Shown in pieces: positions 9,286-16,829 of a stretch of 64,000 bases of DNA (its first letter is position 1; each line of letters starts with the position of its first letter). Origin of the DNA: Pseudomonas putida (lineage in GTDB: Bacteria > Pseudomonadota > Gammaproteobacteria > Pseudomonadales > Pseudomonadaceae); NCBI RefSeq assembly GCF_002025705.1, contig NZ_CP018846.1, positions 1,851,501 to 1,915,500 of the forward strand, in the 5' to 3' direction. The position numbers were made by a program, and so were the translations under genes. Below the pieces are notes generated by a model. It was not told the DNA's origin. It saw only the letters and a program-made list of their open reading frames with translations, and ran no database searches.

Positions 9286-9423
9286 CGTCGATGAAACGTG
9301 GCTGAGCGAGTGCTCAAGTCAGGGTGGATTAGTTTTTTTGGTTGGCAGTGAAAAGTTTCTGGCGTTCCAAACTTACGGGGCAAGGCGGTCATTTGCCTGA
9401 AATAATAATAAATGGAGTTCGAA

Positions 9424-10845
9424 ATGTCTAACGTACCTTATGCAATGACTATTGGCGGTGAACGTGTCTTTGCCGATAACCTCGGCGAGGTAGTGAATCC
9501 GGCAACTGAAACTGTTGTATGTAGTTATCCGCTTGCTACGCGGGCTGATTTCGAACGTGCGGTGGCCTCCGCCAAGGACGCGTTTGTCTCGTGGTCGAAG
9601 ACACCACTTGGCGTACGTCAAGCCAAGCTGCACGAGCTGAGTCAGCTGATTGAGCAAAAGAAAGACACATTCGTAGATCTGCTGATAACCGAACAAGGTA
9701 AGTCCCGAGCTGCCGCTGAGTGGGAAATCAATGGGTGTATCCATTGGTGCGACAAAATTTCCCGGCAGCACTTGGAAGACGAGGTTGTGGTCAGCAACCC
9801 CGATGAGGAAATCGTGACGCGCTATACGCCCATCGGCGTAGTTGGCGCGATCACGCCATGGAATTTTCCAGTGCTGCTTGCTGTTTGGAAAATTGCGCCG
9901 GCATTGCTGGTGGGCAACACCATGGTGCTCAAGCCATCTCCATACACGCCCCTCTGTACTCTGCTCTTGGGCGAGCTGGCACAGGCCGTACTCCCGGCAG
10001 GCGTGCTGAACGTGGTCTCTGGTGGCAATGAGCTGGGCCAGTGGATCACCGAACATCCCGATATCGGCAAGGTTTCTTTCACCGGCTCGACCGCGACTGG
10101 TCGACGAGTGATGCAAAGCGCTGCTAGCAATTTGAAACGCCTGACTCTGGAACTCGGCGGTAACGATGCCGCGATCGTGCTCCCTGATGTGGACCCCAAA
10201 GCAGTAGCAGGTCCTCTGTTCTGGGCCGCGTTTGCGAATAGCGCACAGTTCTGTGTGGCTTGCAAACGACTGTATGTACACGAGGATATTTACGATGAGC
10301 TGACCAGCGAGATGGTCGCTTACGCCGCTACGGTGAAAATGGGTAATGGCAAGGACGCAGGCACAGAGCTGGGCCCCTTGCAGAATCAGATGCAATACGA
10401 AAAGGTGGTTGAGCTACTGGATGACAGTAAAGCGAATGGTCACCGTTTCCTCCTGGGTGGCGAACTGCCAAGTGGGCCGGGCTACTTCGTACCGGTGACC
10501 CTGGTTGACAACCCTCCCGAGTCTTCCCGTTGCGTAGCCGAGGAAGCATTTGGTCCAATCTTGCCGATTCTGAAGTACCGAGATATCGAAGAGGTTATCG
10601 CGCGCGCCAACGACACTCCCTACGGGTTGGCCGGTAGTGTTTGGGGGCGGGACGTTGCCGAGGCTGAGCGCGTCGCTCGCCTTCTCGAGACCGGGACCGT
10701 CTGGATCAACCAGGCCCACATTTTCTCGCCAGATATCGCCTTTGGCGGTCACAAACAATCAGGCCTGGGAATTGAAAACTCACTGCATGGCCTTGCTGAG
10801 TACGCCAACGTTCAGACCATTCTGCGCAAAGGTAAAAGACCATGA
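9424..10845 (+). CDS. NAD(P)-dependent aldehyde dehydrogenase
   Basis: A 473-residue ALDH-superfamily enzyme. Visible motifs are the cofactor region ITPWNFPVLLAVWKIAPALLVGNTMVLKPS, the loop VSFTGSTATGRRVM, the general-base Glu in LELGGNDA, and the catalytic Cys in FANSAQFCVACKRLYV, where the common GQ before the loop is AQ. ATG 9424 follows GGAG with 6-base spacing and is better than ATG 9412. It oxidises an aldehyde to an acid and overlaps the next gene, an acyl-CoA ligase, by 4 bases. The pair fits alcohol-to-aldehyde oxidation by the FAD/Fe-S enzymes, then acid formation, then CoA activation. Confidence 0.9.
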   Translation: MSNVPYAMTIGGERVFADNLGEVVNPATETVVCSYPLATRADFERAVASAKDAFVSWSKTPLGVRQAKLHELSQLIEQKKDTFVDLLITEQGKSRAAAEWEINGCIHWCDKISRQHLEDEVVVSNPDEEIVTRYTPIGVVGAITPWNFPVLLAVWKIAPALLVGNTMVLKPSPYTPLCTLLLGELAQAVLPAGVLNVVSGGNELGQWITEHPDIGKVSFTGSTATGRRVMQSAASNLKRLTLELGGNDAAIVLPDVDPKAVAGPLFWAAFANSAQFCVACKRLYVHEDIYDELTSEMVAYAATVKMGNGKDAGTELGPLQNQMQYEKVVELLDDSKANGHRFLLGGELPSGPGYFVPVTLVDNPPESSRCVAEEAFGPILPILKYRDIEEVIARANDTPYGLAGSVWGRDVAEAERVARLLETGTVWINQAHIFSPDIAFGGHKQSGLGIENSLHGLAEYANVQTILRKGKRP

Positions 10846-12371
10846 CTGTTCGCGAGTGCACGGCAGTCGGAGACTTGGTTGGTCTAGCGTCCCAGCGTTT
10901 CGGCGGGAAGGTGGCGATCATCTGCGAGGGCCAGAGCTGGACCTTTGAGCAGGTCAATGATGCCGCTAGCCGAGTCGCGCAGTACCTTCAAAACGCAGGG
11001 GTCGTGGCGGGGGATCGAGTAAGCCTCTACTCGCAGAACTGCCCGGAATGGATCGCTGGTTACTACGGAATTCTGAAGCTGGGTGCTGTAGTCAACCCTC
11101 TCAATCTGATGCTTTCCGCGGAGGAGGCTGCCTATGCAATCCGCGACTGTGGCGCCTCGGCCGTGCTGGGCGCTGGGGAGCTAGTTGAGAAACTTCTGCC
11201 AGTTATGGGAGAGGCCGCGCTAAAGGTAGTGGTTTCTCTTTCCGGCAATACCCCTGAGGGGGCAGTAGCGTTCACTGACGTTTTGGCTTGCGAACCATTA
11301 GCCAAACCGTACGTGAGCCTCGAGGGGGAAGAGCTTTGTACGATTGGATACACGTCGGGAACGACGGGTTTTCCGAAAGGAGCAATGCTCAGCCACAAGG
11401 CTATTCTCGTCAATGTGCGTATGACCTCGACGATGCATGTGAGGACGTCTCAGGACACAGCTCTGAGCGCGCTGCCGTGTTCACACGTGTACGGCAATAT
11501 CGTAATGAACTCCGCTTTCCTGTGCGGCATGACGTTAGTGCTCCACAAGACATTCGATGTCACGGCCGTCCTTCAAAGTATCCAGGAGCACCGGGTGACG
11601 CTCTTTGAGGGCGTGCCGACGATGTACCACTACCTGATGTCTAGCGGCATGGTGAGTGGCTTCGATATCTCGTCCCTGACGCGCTGCACCATCGGAGGCC
11701 AAAGCATTTCAGCCGAAAGACTCGAGCAGATTGAGCGGCTGATGGGATGCCCGATCCTCGAGCTTTGGGGCATGACCGAACTTGGTGGATTGGGTACGAC
11801 GCACAGTGCTTATGGTCCTAAACGCTACGGCTCGATTGGTGTGCCTCTGCCACACCTGGAGGCTCGTATCATCTCAACAGATGACCGAGCTAAACCGATG
11901 CCGTCGGGTGAGATTGGAGAGCTGCAAATACGAGGTCCCGTGACGATGACCGGGTACTTCGGCAAGCAATCTCAAACTCAGGAGACCTTGAGCGAAGAGG
12001 GGTGGTTAAGCACTGGCGACCTTGCGTACGCAGATGCTGAAGGGTTCTTGTACATAGTGGATCGTCTCAAAGATCTCATTATCACTGGCGGATTCAATAT
12101 CTATCCGGCAGAACTCGAACGCGTGATTGGAGAGTACCCAGGGGTTGCGATGGTTGCTGTCGCTGGCGTACCGGACGATCTAAAGGGAGAGTTGGCTAAA
12201 GCTTTTATTGTGCAAAGTCCAGATGGAAGCATCGATCTTGATCTGCTCGAACAATACTGCCGAATGCGCTTGGCTGCCTATAAGGTGCCGCGTGCATTTC
12301 AGTTCGTCGATGCGCTCCCAACTACCAGCACCGGGAAGGTCCTTCGGCGGGAGCTTCGAAAGCTGGTATGA
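10842..12371 (+). CDS. Acyl-CoA synthetase (AMP-forming ligase)
   Basis: A 509-residue ANL-superfamily ligase. It shows the P-loop YTSGTTGFPKGAMLSH (near residue 168), the adenine motif WGMTELGG, the hinge-region motif STGDLAY followed by DRLKDLIITGGFNIYPAELE, and the C-terminal catalytic Lys in TTSTGKVLRRELRK. Such enzymes activate a carboxylic acid to its CoA thioester through an acyl-adenylate. Its start overlaps the aldehyde dehydrogenase stop (ATGA), so the aldehyde dehydrogenase product is the likely substrate, perhaps a phenylpropanoid-like or fatty acid. Exact acid specificity cannot be inferred. Confidence 0.88.
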   Translation: MTVRECTAVGDLVGLASQRFGGKVAIICEGQSWTFEQVNDAASRVAQYLQNAGVVAGDRVSLYSQNCPEWIAGYYGILKLGAVVNPLNLMLSAEEAAYAIRDCGASAVLGAGELVEKLLPVMGEAALKVVVSLSGNTPEGAVAFTDVLACEPLAKPYVSLEGEELCTIGYTSGTTGFPKGAMLSHKAILVNVRMTSTMHVRTSQDTALSALPCSHVYGNIVMNSAFLCGMTLVLHKTFDVTAVLQSIQEHRVTLFEGVPTMYHYLMSSGMVSGFDISSLTRCTIGGQSISAERLEQIERLMGCPILELWGMTELGGLGTTHSAYGPKRYGSIGVPLPHLEARIISTDDRAKPMPSGEIGELQIRGPVTMTGYFGKQSQTQETLSEEGWLSTGDLAYADAEGFLYIVDRLKDLIITGGFNIYPAELERVIGEYPGVAMVAVAGVPDDLKGELAKAFIVQSPDGSIDLDLLEQYCRMRLAAYKVPRAFQFVDALPTTSTGKVLRRELRKLV

Positions 12372-12539
12372 CTTTATTTCAATTTGTATCGCACGCGTGG
12401 ATCATTCGCGAGAATGATTCCTATTGGATGGGTGGTGGGGTCTTAGGCGTCAGATAAATAGTGATGAATATCAATGCTTTATTTGCATAGGTTGCGAGGG
12501 CATCAATAGGTGATTTTTAGGGGTTAGCTATCTGTGCTT

Positions 12540-12556
12540 TGGATAGGTCGTATCCA
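12540..12556. promoter_or_regulatory. Short inverted repeat in the gap before the DUF1302 gene
   Basis: The 290-base gap 12372-12661 holds no gene. It contains TGGATA (12540-12545) and TATCCA (12551-12556), a perfect 6-bp inverted repeat with a 5-base spacer, about 105 bases before the DUF1302 start. This could be an operator for a promoter driving the transport genes. A loosely similar TGGATATGTCCA lies near 25410, ahead of the CMD gene. Both are weak signals. Confidence 0.3.
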
Positions 12557-12661
12557 TACTATTGATTTGTCATATGGTGGTTTTAGCGAGAAGCTCTAGT
12601 TGTAGACCCTCTTCTCGTGAGCAATTCGACGTTCAGCTATAACAAAAATAAGAGGCAAGCC

Positions 12662-14338
12662 ATGAATAAAGAAGCAAATGCACTGCGCGGTGCCGTAGAC
12701 ATCAAACGTTCCATGATTTTCGCCTTCGCCACAGTCATTGGGGCTGCGCAGCAGGCTCATGCCTTCGAAATTGATATGGGTGACCCCGACCTCCGTGTGC
12801 GTTGGGATAACACAATCAAATACAGTAATGCCTGGCGCGTGAAAGACCAAAATAGCAAGCTCGTGGACGGAGCGAGCGCGCTCAACCAAGATGATGGTGA
12901 CAGGAACTTCGATAAAGGTCTGATTTCTAATCGTCTGGATCTGTTATCAGAATTTGACGTCACCTATAAAAACTTTGGTGCGCGACTGAGTGGAGCCGCT
13001 TGGTACGATGATGTCTACAATCGTTCCAACGACAACAGTACTCCGTCGCGAGTGAACAGTTACTCCGTCGATTACGATGAGTTTACTAAAGACACTCGTG
13101 ATCTTCATGGGCGGGATGCCGAAATTCTGGATGCATTCGTGTTCGCCAAAGGTGAGATCGCTGGGTTCCATACCAGCGCACGTCTTGGGCAGTACGCGAT
13201 GCAATGGGGTGAAAGCCTGTTTTATGGCATGAATGCCATCGCTGGCGGCATGGCCCCCATCGATGTCGTGAAAGGTCTTTCGGTACCTAATACGCAGTTC
13301 AAGGAGCTGATCCGCCCTGTGCAGCAGGTGTCTGGCCAAATCCAGCTCACTCCAGACGTCAGTCTTGGCGCCTACTATCAGTTCAAGTACGAATCCAGCC
13401 GCCTTCCAGGGGCAGGCAGCTACTTTGGTCAAGAAGACTTCTTCGGAGAGGGTAGCGAACGACTGCTGGTGAGCGACTCGCCTATTCCTGGTGGAGCACC
13501 CATTGCGTTCTTCCATGGTAAAGACAAGGTCGCTAAAGACTCAGGGCAGGGTGGTCTTCAGCTGCGCTGGCGGACCGAGAGTGTAGATTGGGGCCTTTAC
13601 GCGATCCGGTTCCACGATAAAGCGCCTCAATTCCAGGTTCGCCCGAATTTTGGGGCTCTGGACCTGGAGACCGGGAAGGCCGGCGAGTACTACATGGTTT
13701 ATCCGGAGGGGATCGAAGCAGCGGGTGCGAGCTTCTCTACGACGGTTAACCAGACCAACATTGCAGGTGAAATTTCCACGCGCTGGAATCAGCCTCTTGC
13801 GTCCACTAGCAACCGGCCGCTGTTGGTAGGCGAAGCGATCGACAATGATCGAGATCCTCTGTATGCAACGGGTCGGACCCTTCACGCCAACTTGTCTTGG
13901 CTTCACACCTTGGAACCCAGCTTCATTGCCGCGGAGTCGAGCTTGATCGGCGAGCTGGCATGGAACCGCACGCTGAGTGTAACGAAGAGCCCTGACGCGA
14001 TTGACCCCAACTCCGATCGTGATGCCTGGGCATTCCGCTTCGTATACGAGCCGACCTATCGCCAAATCTTCCCAGGTCTTGATATCAGCGTGCCCATGGG
14101 GATGAGTTACACCCATGGTCGTTCTCGAGCGATCGGTATTGCTTTCGGCGCTGATCGTGGCGGCGACATGAACATTGGTATCAACGGCACCTACCACGAT
14201 ACCTGGAAAATTGGCCTCAACTACACGCATTACTACGGTGCAGGTAATACCGGCCTTGATGAAGATGGGCACTATACGTTCCAGCAGGCCCTCAAGGATC
14301 GTGATTTCGTTGCATTCAGCATCAGTCGTACACTCTAA
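12662..14338 (+). CDS. DUF1302 outer-membrane protein
   Basis: A 558-residue protein with an N-terminal signal segment (FAFATVIGAAQQAHA) followed by the DUF1302 start typical of the family (FEIDMGDPDLRVRWDNTIKYSNAWRVK) and aromatic-ended amphipathic strands to the C-terminus (HYTFQQALKDRDFVAFSISRTL, terminal hydrophobic residue). It is expected to be an outer-membrane beta-barrel. DUF1302 genes commonly travel with DUF1329, YCF48-like and RND genes in Pseudomonas loci for hydrophobic substrates, as they do here. ATG 12662 follows GAGGCAAGCC; an earlier in-frame start at 12617 lacks support. A role in substrate entry is inferred from context. Confidence 0.85.
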   Translation: MNKEANALRGAVDIKRSMIFAFATVIGAAQQAHAFEIDMGDPDLRVRWDNTIKYSNAWRVKDQNSKLVDGASALNQDDGDRNFDKGLISNRLDLLSEFDVTYKNFGARLSGAAWYDDVYNRSNDNSTPSRVNSYSVDYDEFTKDTRDLHGRDAEILDAFVFAKGEIAGFHTSARLGQYAMQWGESLFYGMNAIAGGMAPIDVVKGLSVPNTQFKELIRPVQQVSGQIQLTPDVSLGAYYQFKYESSRLPGAGSYFGQEDFFGEGSERLLVSDSPIPGGAPIAFFHGKDKVAKDSGQGGLQLRWRTESVDWGLYAIRFHDKAPQFQVRPNFGALDLETGKAGEYYMVYPEGIEAAGASFSTTVNQTNIAGEISTRWNQPLASTSNRPLLVGEAIDNDRDPLYATGRTLHANLSWLHTLEPSFIAAESSLIGELAWNRTLSVTKSPDAIDPNSDRDAWAFRFVYEPTYRQIFPGLDISVPMGMSYTHGRSRAIGIAFGADRGGDMNIGINGTYHDTWKIGLNYTHYYGAGNTGLDEDGHYTFQQALKDRDFVAFSISRTL

Positions 14339-14359
14339 TAATTATGTGAGGAGCACCTC

Positions 14360-15724
14360 ATGAACACGGCTTTTAGAAAAGTGATACTGTCCTCGGCAAT
14401 TGGCGCCTGCGCATTGCTGTCATTCAACACCTATGCCGCTGTCTCAGCTGAAGAAGCTGCCAAACTCAAAACGGAACTGACCCCGTTCGGGGCAGAGCGT
14501 AAAGGTAACGCAGACGGCAGTATTCCTGCGTGGGATGGCGGTTTGAAAGACGCTTCCTCGGTGACAAGTGCTGGCAAGCGGGGTGACCCTTTCTCCAGTG
14601 AGAAGCCGCTTTTCACCATCACGTCCGCAAATATGGAGCAGTACAAGGACAAGCTCTCGATCGGGACGCAAGCGATGCTGAAAAAGTATCCCGATAGCTA
14701 CAAGCTTGAGGTCTACAAAACACACCGTACCGCAGCTGCTCCTGACAGTGTCTACGCAGCTTCGCTAGCCAACGCGACTTCAGTCTCCCTGGTTCAGGGC
14801 GCAGCCGGCCCAATGCCGAGTGGCGGAGCAGGGGGCATTCCATTCCCGGTCGCAAAAACCGGTGAAGAAGCCATCTGGAACCATCTGCTGCGCTGGCGCG
14901 GCAGTGCATGGCAGTCGAACATCACTCAGTACTTGACCACCGCAGACGGCAAACATGTACTGACCAACAACTCCCGTGTTCTTTCGCAGATGCCGTGGTT
15001 CCAGCAGGGCAATGGCGCAGATAAGGGCGTCTATTGGGAGCTGCGTATCCTGAACGATGGCCCGCCGCTTCGCGCTGGCGAAGCAATCCTTGGCGTTCAG
15101 AACATCGATGCGGAAAAGACCTCAAGCTGGACCTACCTCCCAGGTCAGCGACGCGTTCGCCGCCTTCCAAACGCTTGCTGTGATACGCCTACACCAGCTA
15201 CTGCGGGCGTGATGAGCTTCGATGAAGTGACTGTGTTCCAAGGCCGGATCGATCGGTTTGACTGGAAGCTGGTCGGCAAGCGTGAAATGTACATTCCCTA
15301 CAATGCCAACGGCGTGTTCGTCGCGGATAAGCCCGAAGACATCATGCTCCCTCGTCACTTGAACCCTGGCGTGGTGCGTTGGGAGCTTCATCGGGTCTGG
15401 GTCGTTGAGGCAACCCTCAAAAGCGGTGCGCGTCATGTTATGCCTAAAAGCACCTATTACCTCGATGAAGACACCTGGTCAGCTGTTCTGGGCGAACGCT
15501 ACGACGGCAAAGGTCAGCTGAGCAAAACGCTCTTCGGTCTCCCTACAGTCATGCCTGACATCCCAGCAGTAGCTACGACCACTACCGGTTTCTACGACTT
15601 GGTGTCGGGTACCTGGTTCGTAGGTGATGTGTTCGCAGGCAGTCGTGATCAATACAAGATTGTGGAACCGTTCAATAGTTCGGTGTTCACTGCGGACTCT
15701 CTGGCTGGTGATGGCATTCGCTGA
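14360..15724 (+). CDS. DUF1329 secreted/periplasmic protein
   Basis: A 454-residue protein with a signal peptide ending near SFNTYAAVSA and the DUF1329 hallmark N-terminal motif LTPFGAERKGNADGSIPAWDGG. The rest contains the family's lipid-carrier-like fold features (TYLPGQRRVRRLPNACCDTP; FDWKLVGKREMYIPYN; LHRVWVVEATLKSGARHVMPKSTYYLDEDTW). These resemble LolB/LppX-like hydrophobic-ligand binding proteins. It starts 21 bases after the DUF1302 gene with GTGAGGAG before the ATG. It probably shuttles a hydrophobic ligand between the outer-membrane barrel and the inner-membrane RND protein. That role is an inference from gene neighbourhood. Confidence 0.85.
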   Translation: MNTAFRKVILSSAIGACALLSFNTYAAVSAEEAAKLKTELTPFGAERKGNADGSIPAWDGGLKDASSVTSAGKRGDPFSSEKPLFTITSANMEQYKDKLSIGTQAMLKKYPDSYKLEVYKTHRTAAAPDSVYAASLANATSVSLVQGAAGPMPSGGAGGIPFPVAKTGEEAIWNHLLRWRGSAWQSNITQYLTTADGKHVLTNNSRVLSQMPWFQQGNGADKGVYWELRILNDGPPLRAGEAILGVQNIDAEKTSSWTYLPGQRRVRRLPNACCDTPTPATAGVMSFDEVTVFQGRIDRFDWKLVGKREMYIPYNANGVFVADKPEDIMLPRHLNPGVVRWELHRVWVVEATLKSGARHVMPKSTYYLDEDTWSAVLGERYDGKGQLSKTLFGLPTVMPDIPAVATTTTGFYDLVSGTWFVGDVFAGSRDQYKIVEPFNSSVFTADSLAGDGIR

Positions 15725-15730
15725 CTTACC

Positions 15731-15746
15731 GGGGGCGTAAGCCCCC
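15731..15746 (+). terminator. Short GC hairpin between DUF1329 and YCF48-like genes
   Basis: GGGGGC (15731-15736) and GCCCCC (15741-15746) form a perfect 6-bp stem with a GTAA loop just after the DUF1329 stop. There is no T-tract, so it more likely attenuates transcription or stabilises mRNA than terminates. Confidence 0.4.
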
Positions 15747-15779
15747 ATTCCAGATTCCGCCAGATTGGTTGTATCCAAA

Positions 15780-16829
15780 ATGAAAATAATAACTGTACTT
15801 GCGCTTGCCGTGCTCAGCTGCTCACCTGCTATCGCGGCCCCCGTTGCAGACGCCTCAGAACAAGGCTCACAAGCCCTTCGTGCCGTCTTGCAGGATGTAG
15901 TCCGAGCGGGTCCTCGGCTAGTCGCTGTGGGTGAACGAGGTGTGGTCTTGTTGTCCGATGACAATGGCCAACACTGGCGCCAAGGCGCGGTGCCAGTGCG
16001 TAACACGCTCACAGCAACTGACTTCGTGAATGACACCACTGGCTGGGCTATCGGGCACGGCGGAGTGGTGTTGCACAGCTCAGATGGTGGAGAAAACTGG
16101 AAAATACAGTGGGATGGCCAGAGGTTAGCCGAAGATGAGCTTAAGCAGGCCTCGATCTCCGGTGATGAAAAACGAGTAGTTCACGCCAAGCAACTGGTGG
16201 CCGATGGCGCGGATAAACCATTTCTGGATATCCAATTTGAAGACAGCTCCAACGGAATCGTCGTAGGGGCCTACGGCATCGCCATGGCTACAACCGACGG
16301 TGGCCGTAACTGGCATTCGATCATGGGACTGTTGCCGAATCCTGAGGGCTTGCACCTCTATGGCATCGCCAGGCGAGGGGACTTGATAGTCATCGCCGGC
16401 GAGCGCGGTTTGCTTCTGCGGTCGCGGGATGGTGGCAAAAGTTTTGAGTCGGTAGATAGCCCGTATCAAGGTAGCTTCTTCACCGCAGCTTACTTATCAG
16501 ATGGGCGCATTCTGCTGGGCGGACTCCGCGGAAACCTGTTTTCTTCGGTAGATCAAGCTAGCAGCTTCACAGCGCTCCCATCCGGAGCCCCTGTGTCTTA
16601 CACCACGATCCGAGAGGTTGGCGGCCGAGTCCTGATGATCAACCAGGCAGGTCTATTGACTCAGTCTCAGACGGAGAACTTTGATCCGCAGATCGTGCAA
16701 ACACCTCCTGGTAATCCATTGTTCAGTGTGACTGAAGCAGCGGACGGCCATCTAGTGGGTGTGGGACTGGTAGGCGCAGTGCGACTTGATTCAAACACAT
16801 CAACACCTGCTTTGAGAACTGAGCCATGA
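15780..16829 (+). CDS. YCF48/BNR-repeat-like secreted protein
   Basis: A 349-residue protein with an N-terminal signal peptide (LALAVLSCSPAIAAPVA) and repeated beta-propeller blades with the BNR/YCF48 signature, for example VLLSDDNGQHW, VLHSSDGGENWKIQW, MATTDGGRNWHSI and LLRSRDGGKSFESV. Such propellers (photosystem-II assembly-like) act as scaffolds in the periplasm. Its stop overlaps the RND start by 4 bases, suggesting a complex with the RND permease. ATG 15780 is chosen because it begins the signal peptide. Enzymatic activity is not expected. Confidence 0.85.
   Translation: MKIITVLALAVLSCSPAIAAPVADASEQGSQALRAVLQDVVRAGPRLVAVGERGVVLLSDDNGQHWRQGAVPVRNTLTATDFVNDTTGWAIGHGGVVLHSSDGGENWKIQWDGQRLAEDELKQASISGDEKRVVHAKQLVADGADKPFLDIQFEDSSNGIVVGAYGIAMATTDGGRNWHSIMGLLPNPEGLHLYGIARRGDLIVIAGERGLLLRSRDGGKSFESVDSPYQGSFFTAAYLSDGRILLGGLRGNLFSSVDQASSFTALPSGAPVSYTTIREVGGRVLMINQAGLLTQSQTENFDPQIVQTPPGNPLFSVTEAADGHLVGVGLVGAVRLDSNTSTPALRTEP

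Noticed and set aside
9373..10395. Long 340-codon open frame on the minus strand inside the aldehyde dehydrogenase gene
   Set aside because: It is antisense to a gene with clear ALDH motifs. The translated product has many His, Cys and Arg residues and no family motif, as expected from a shadow frame.
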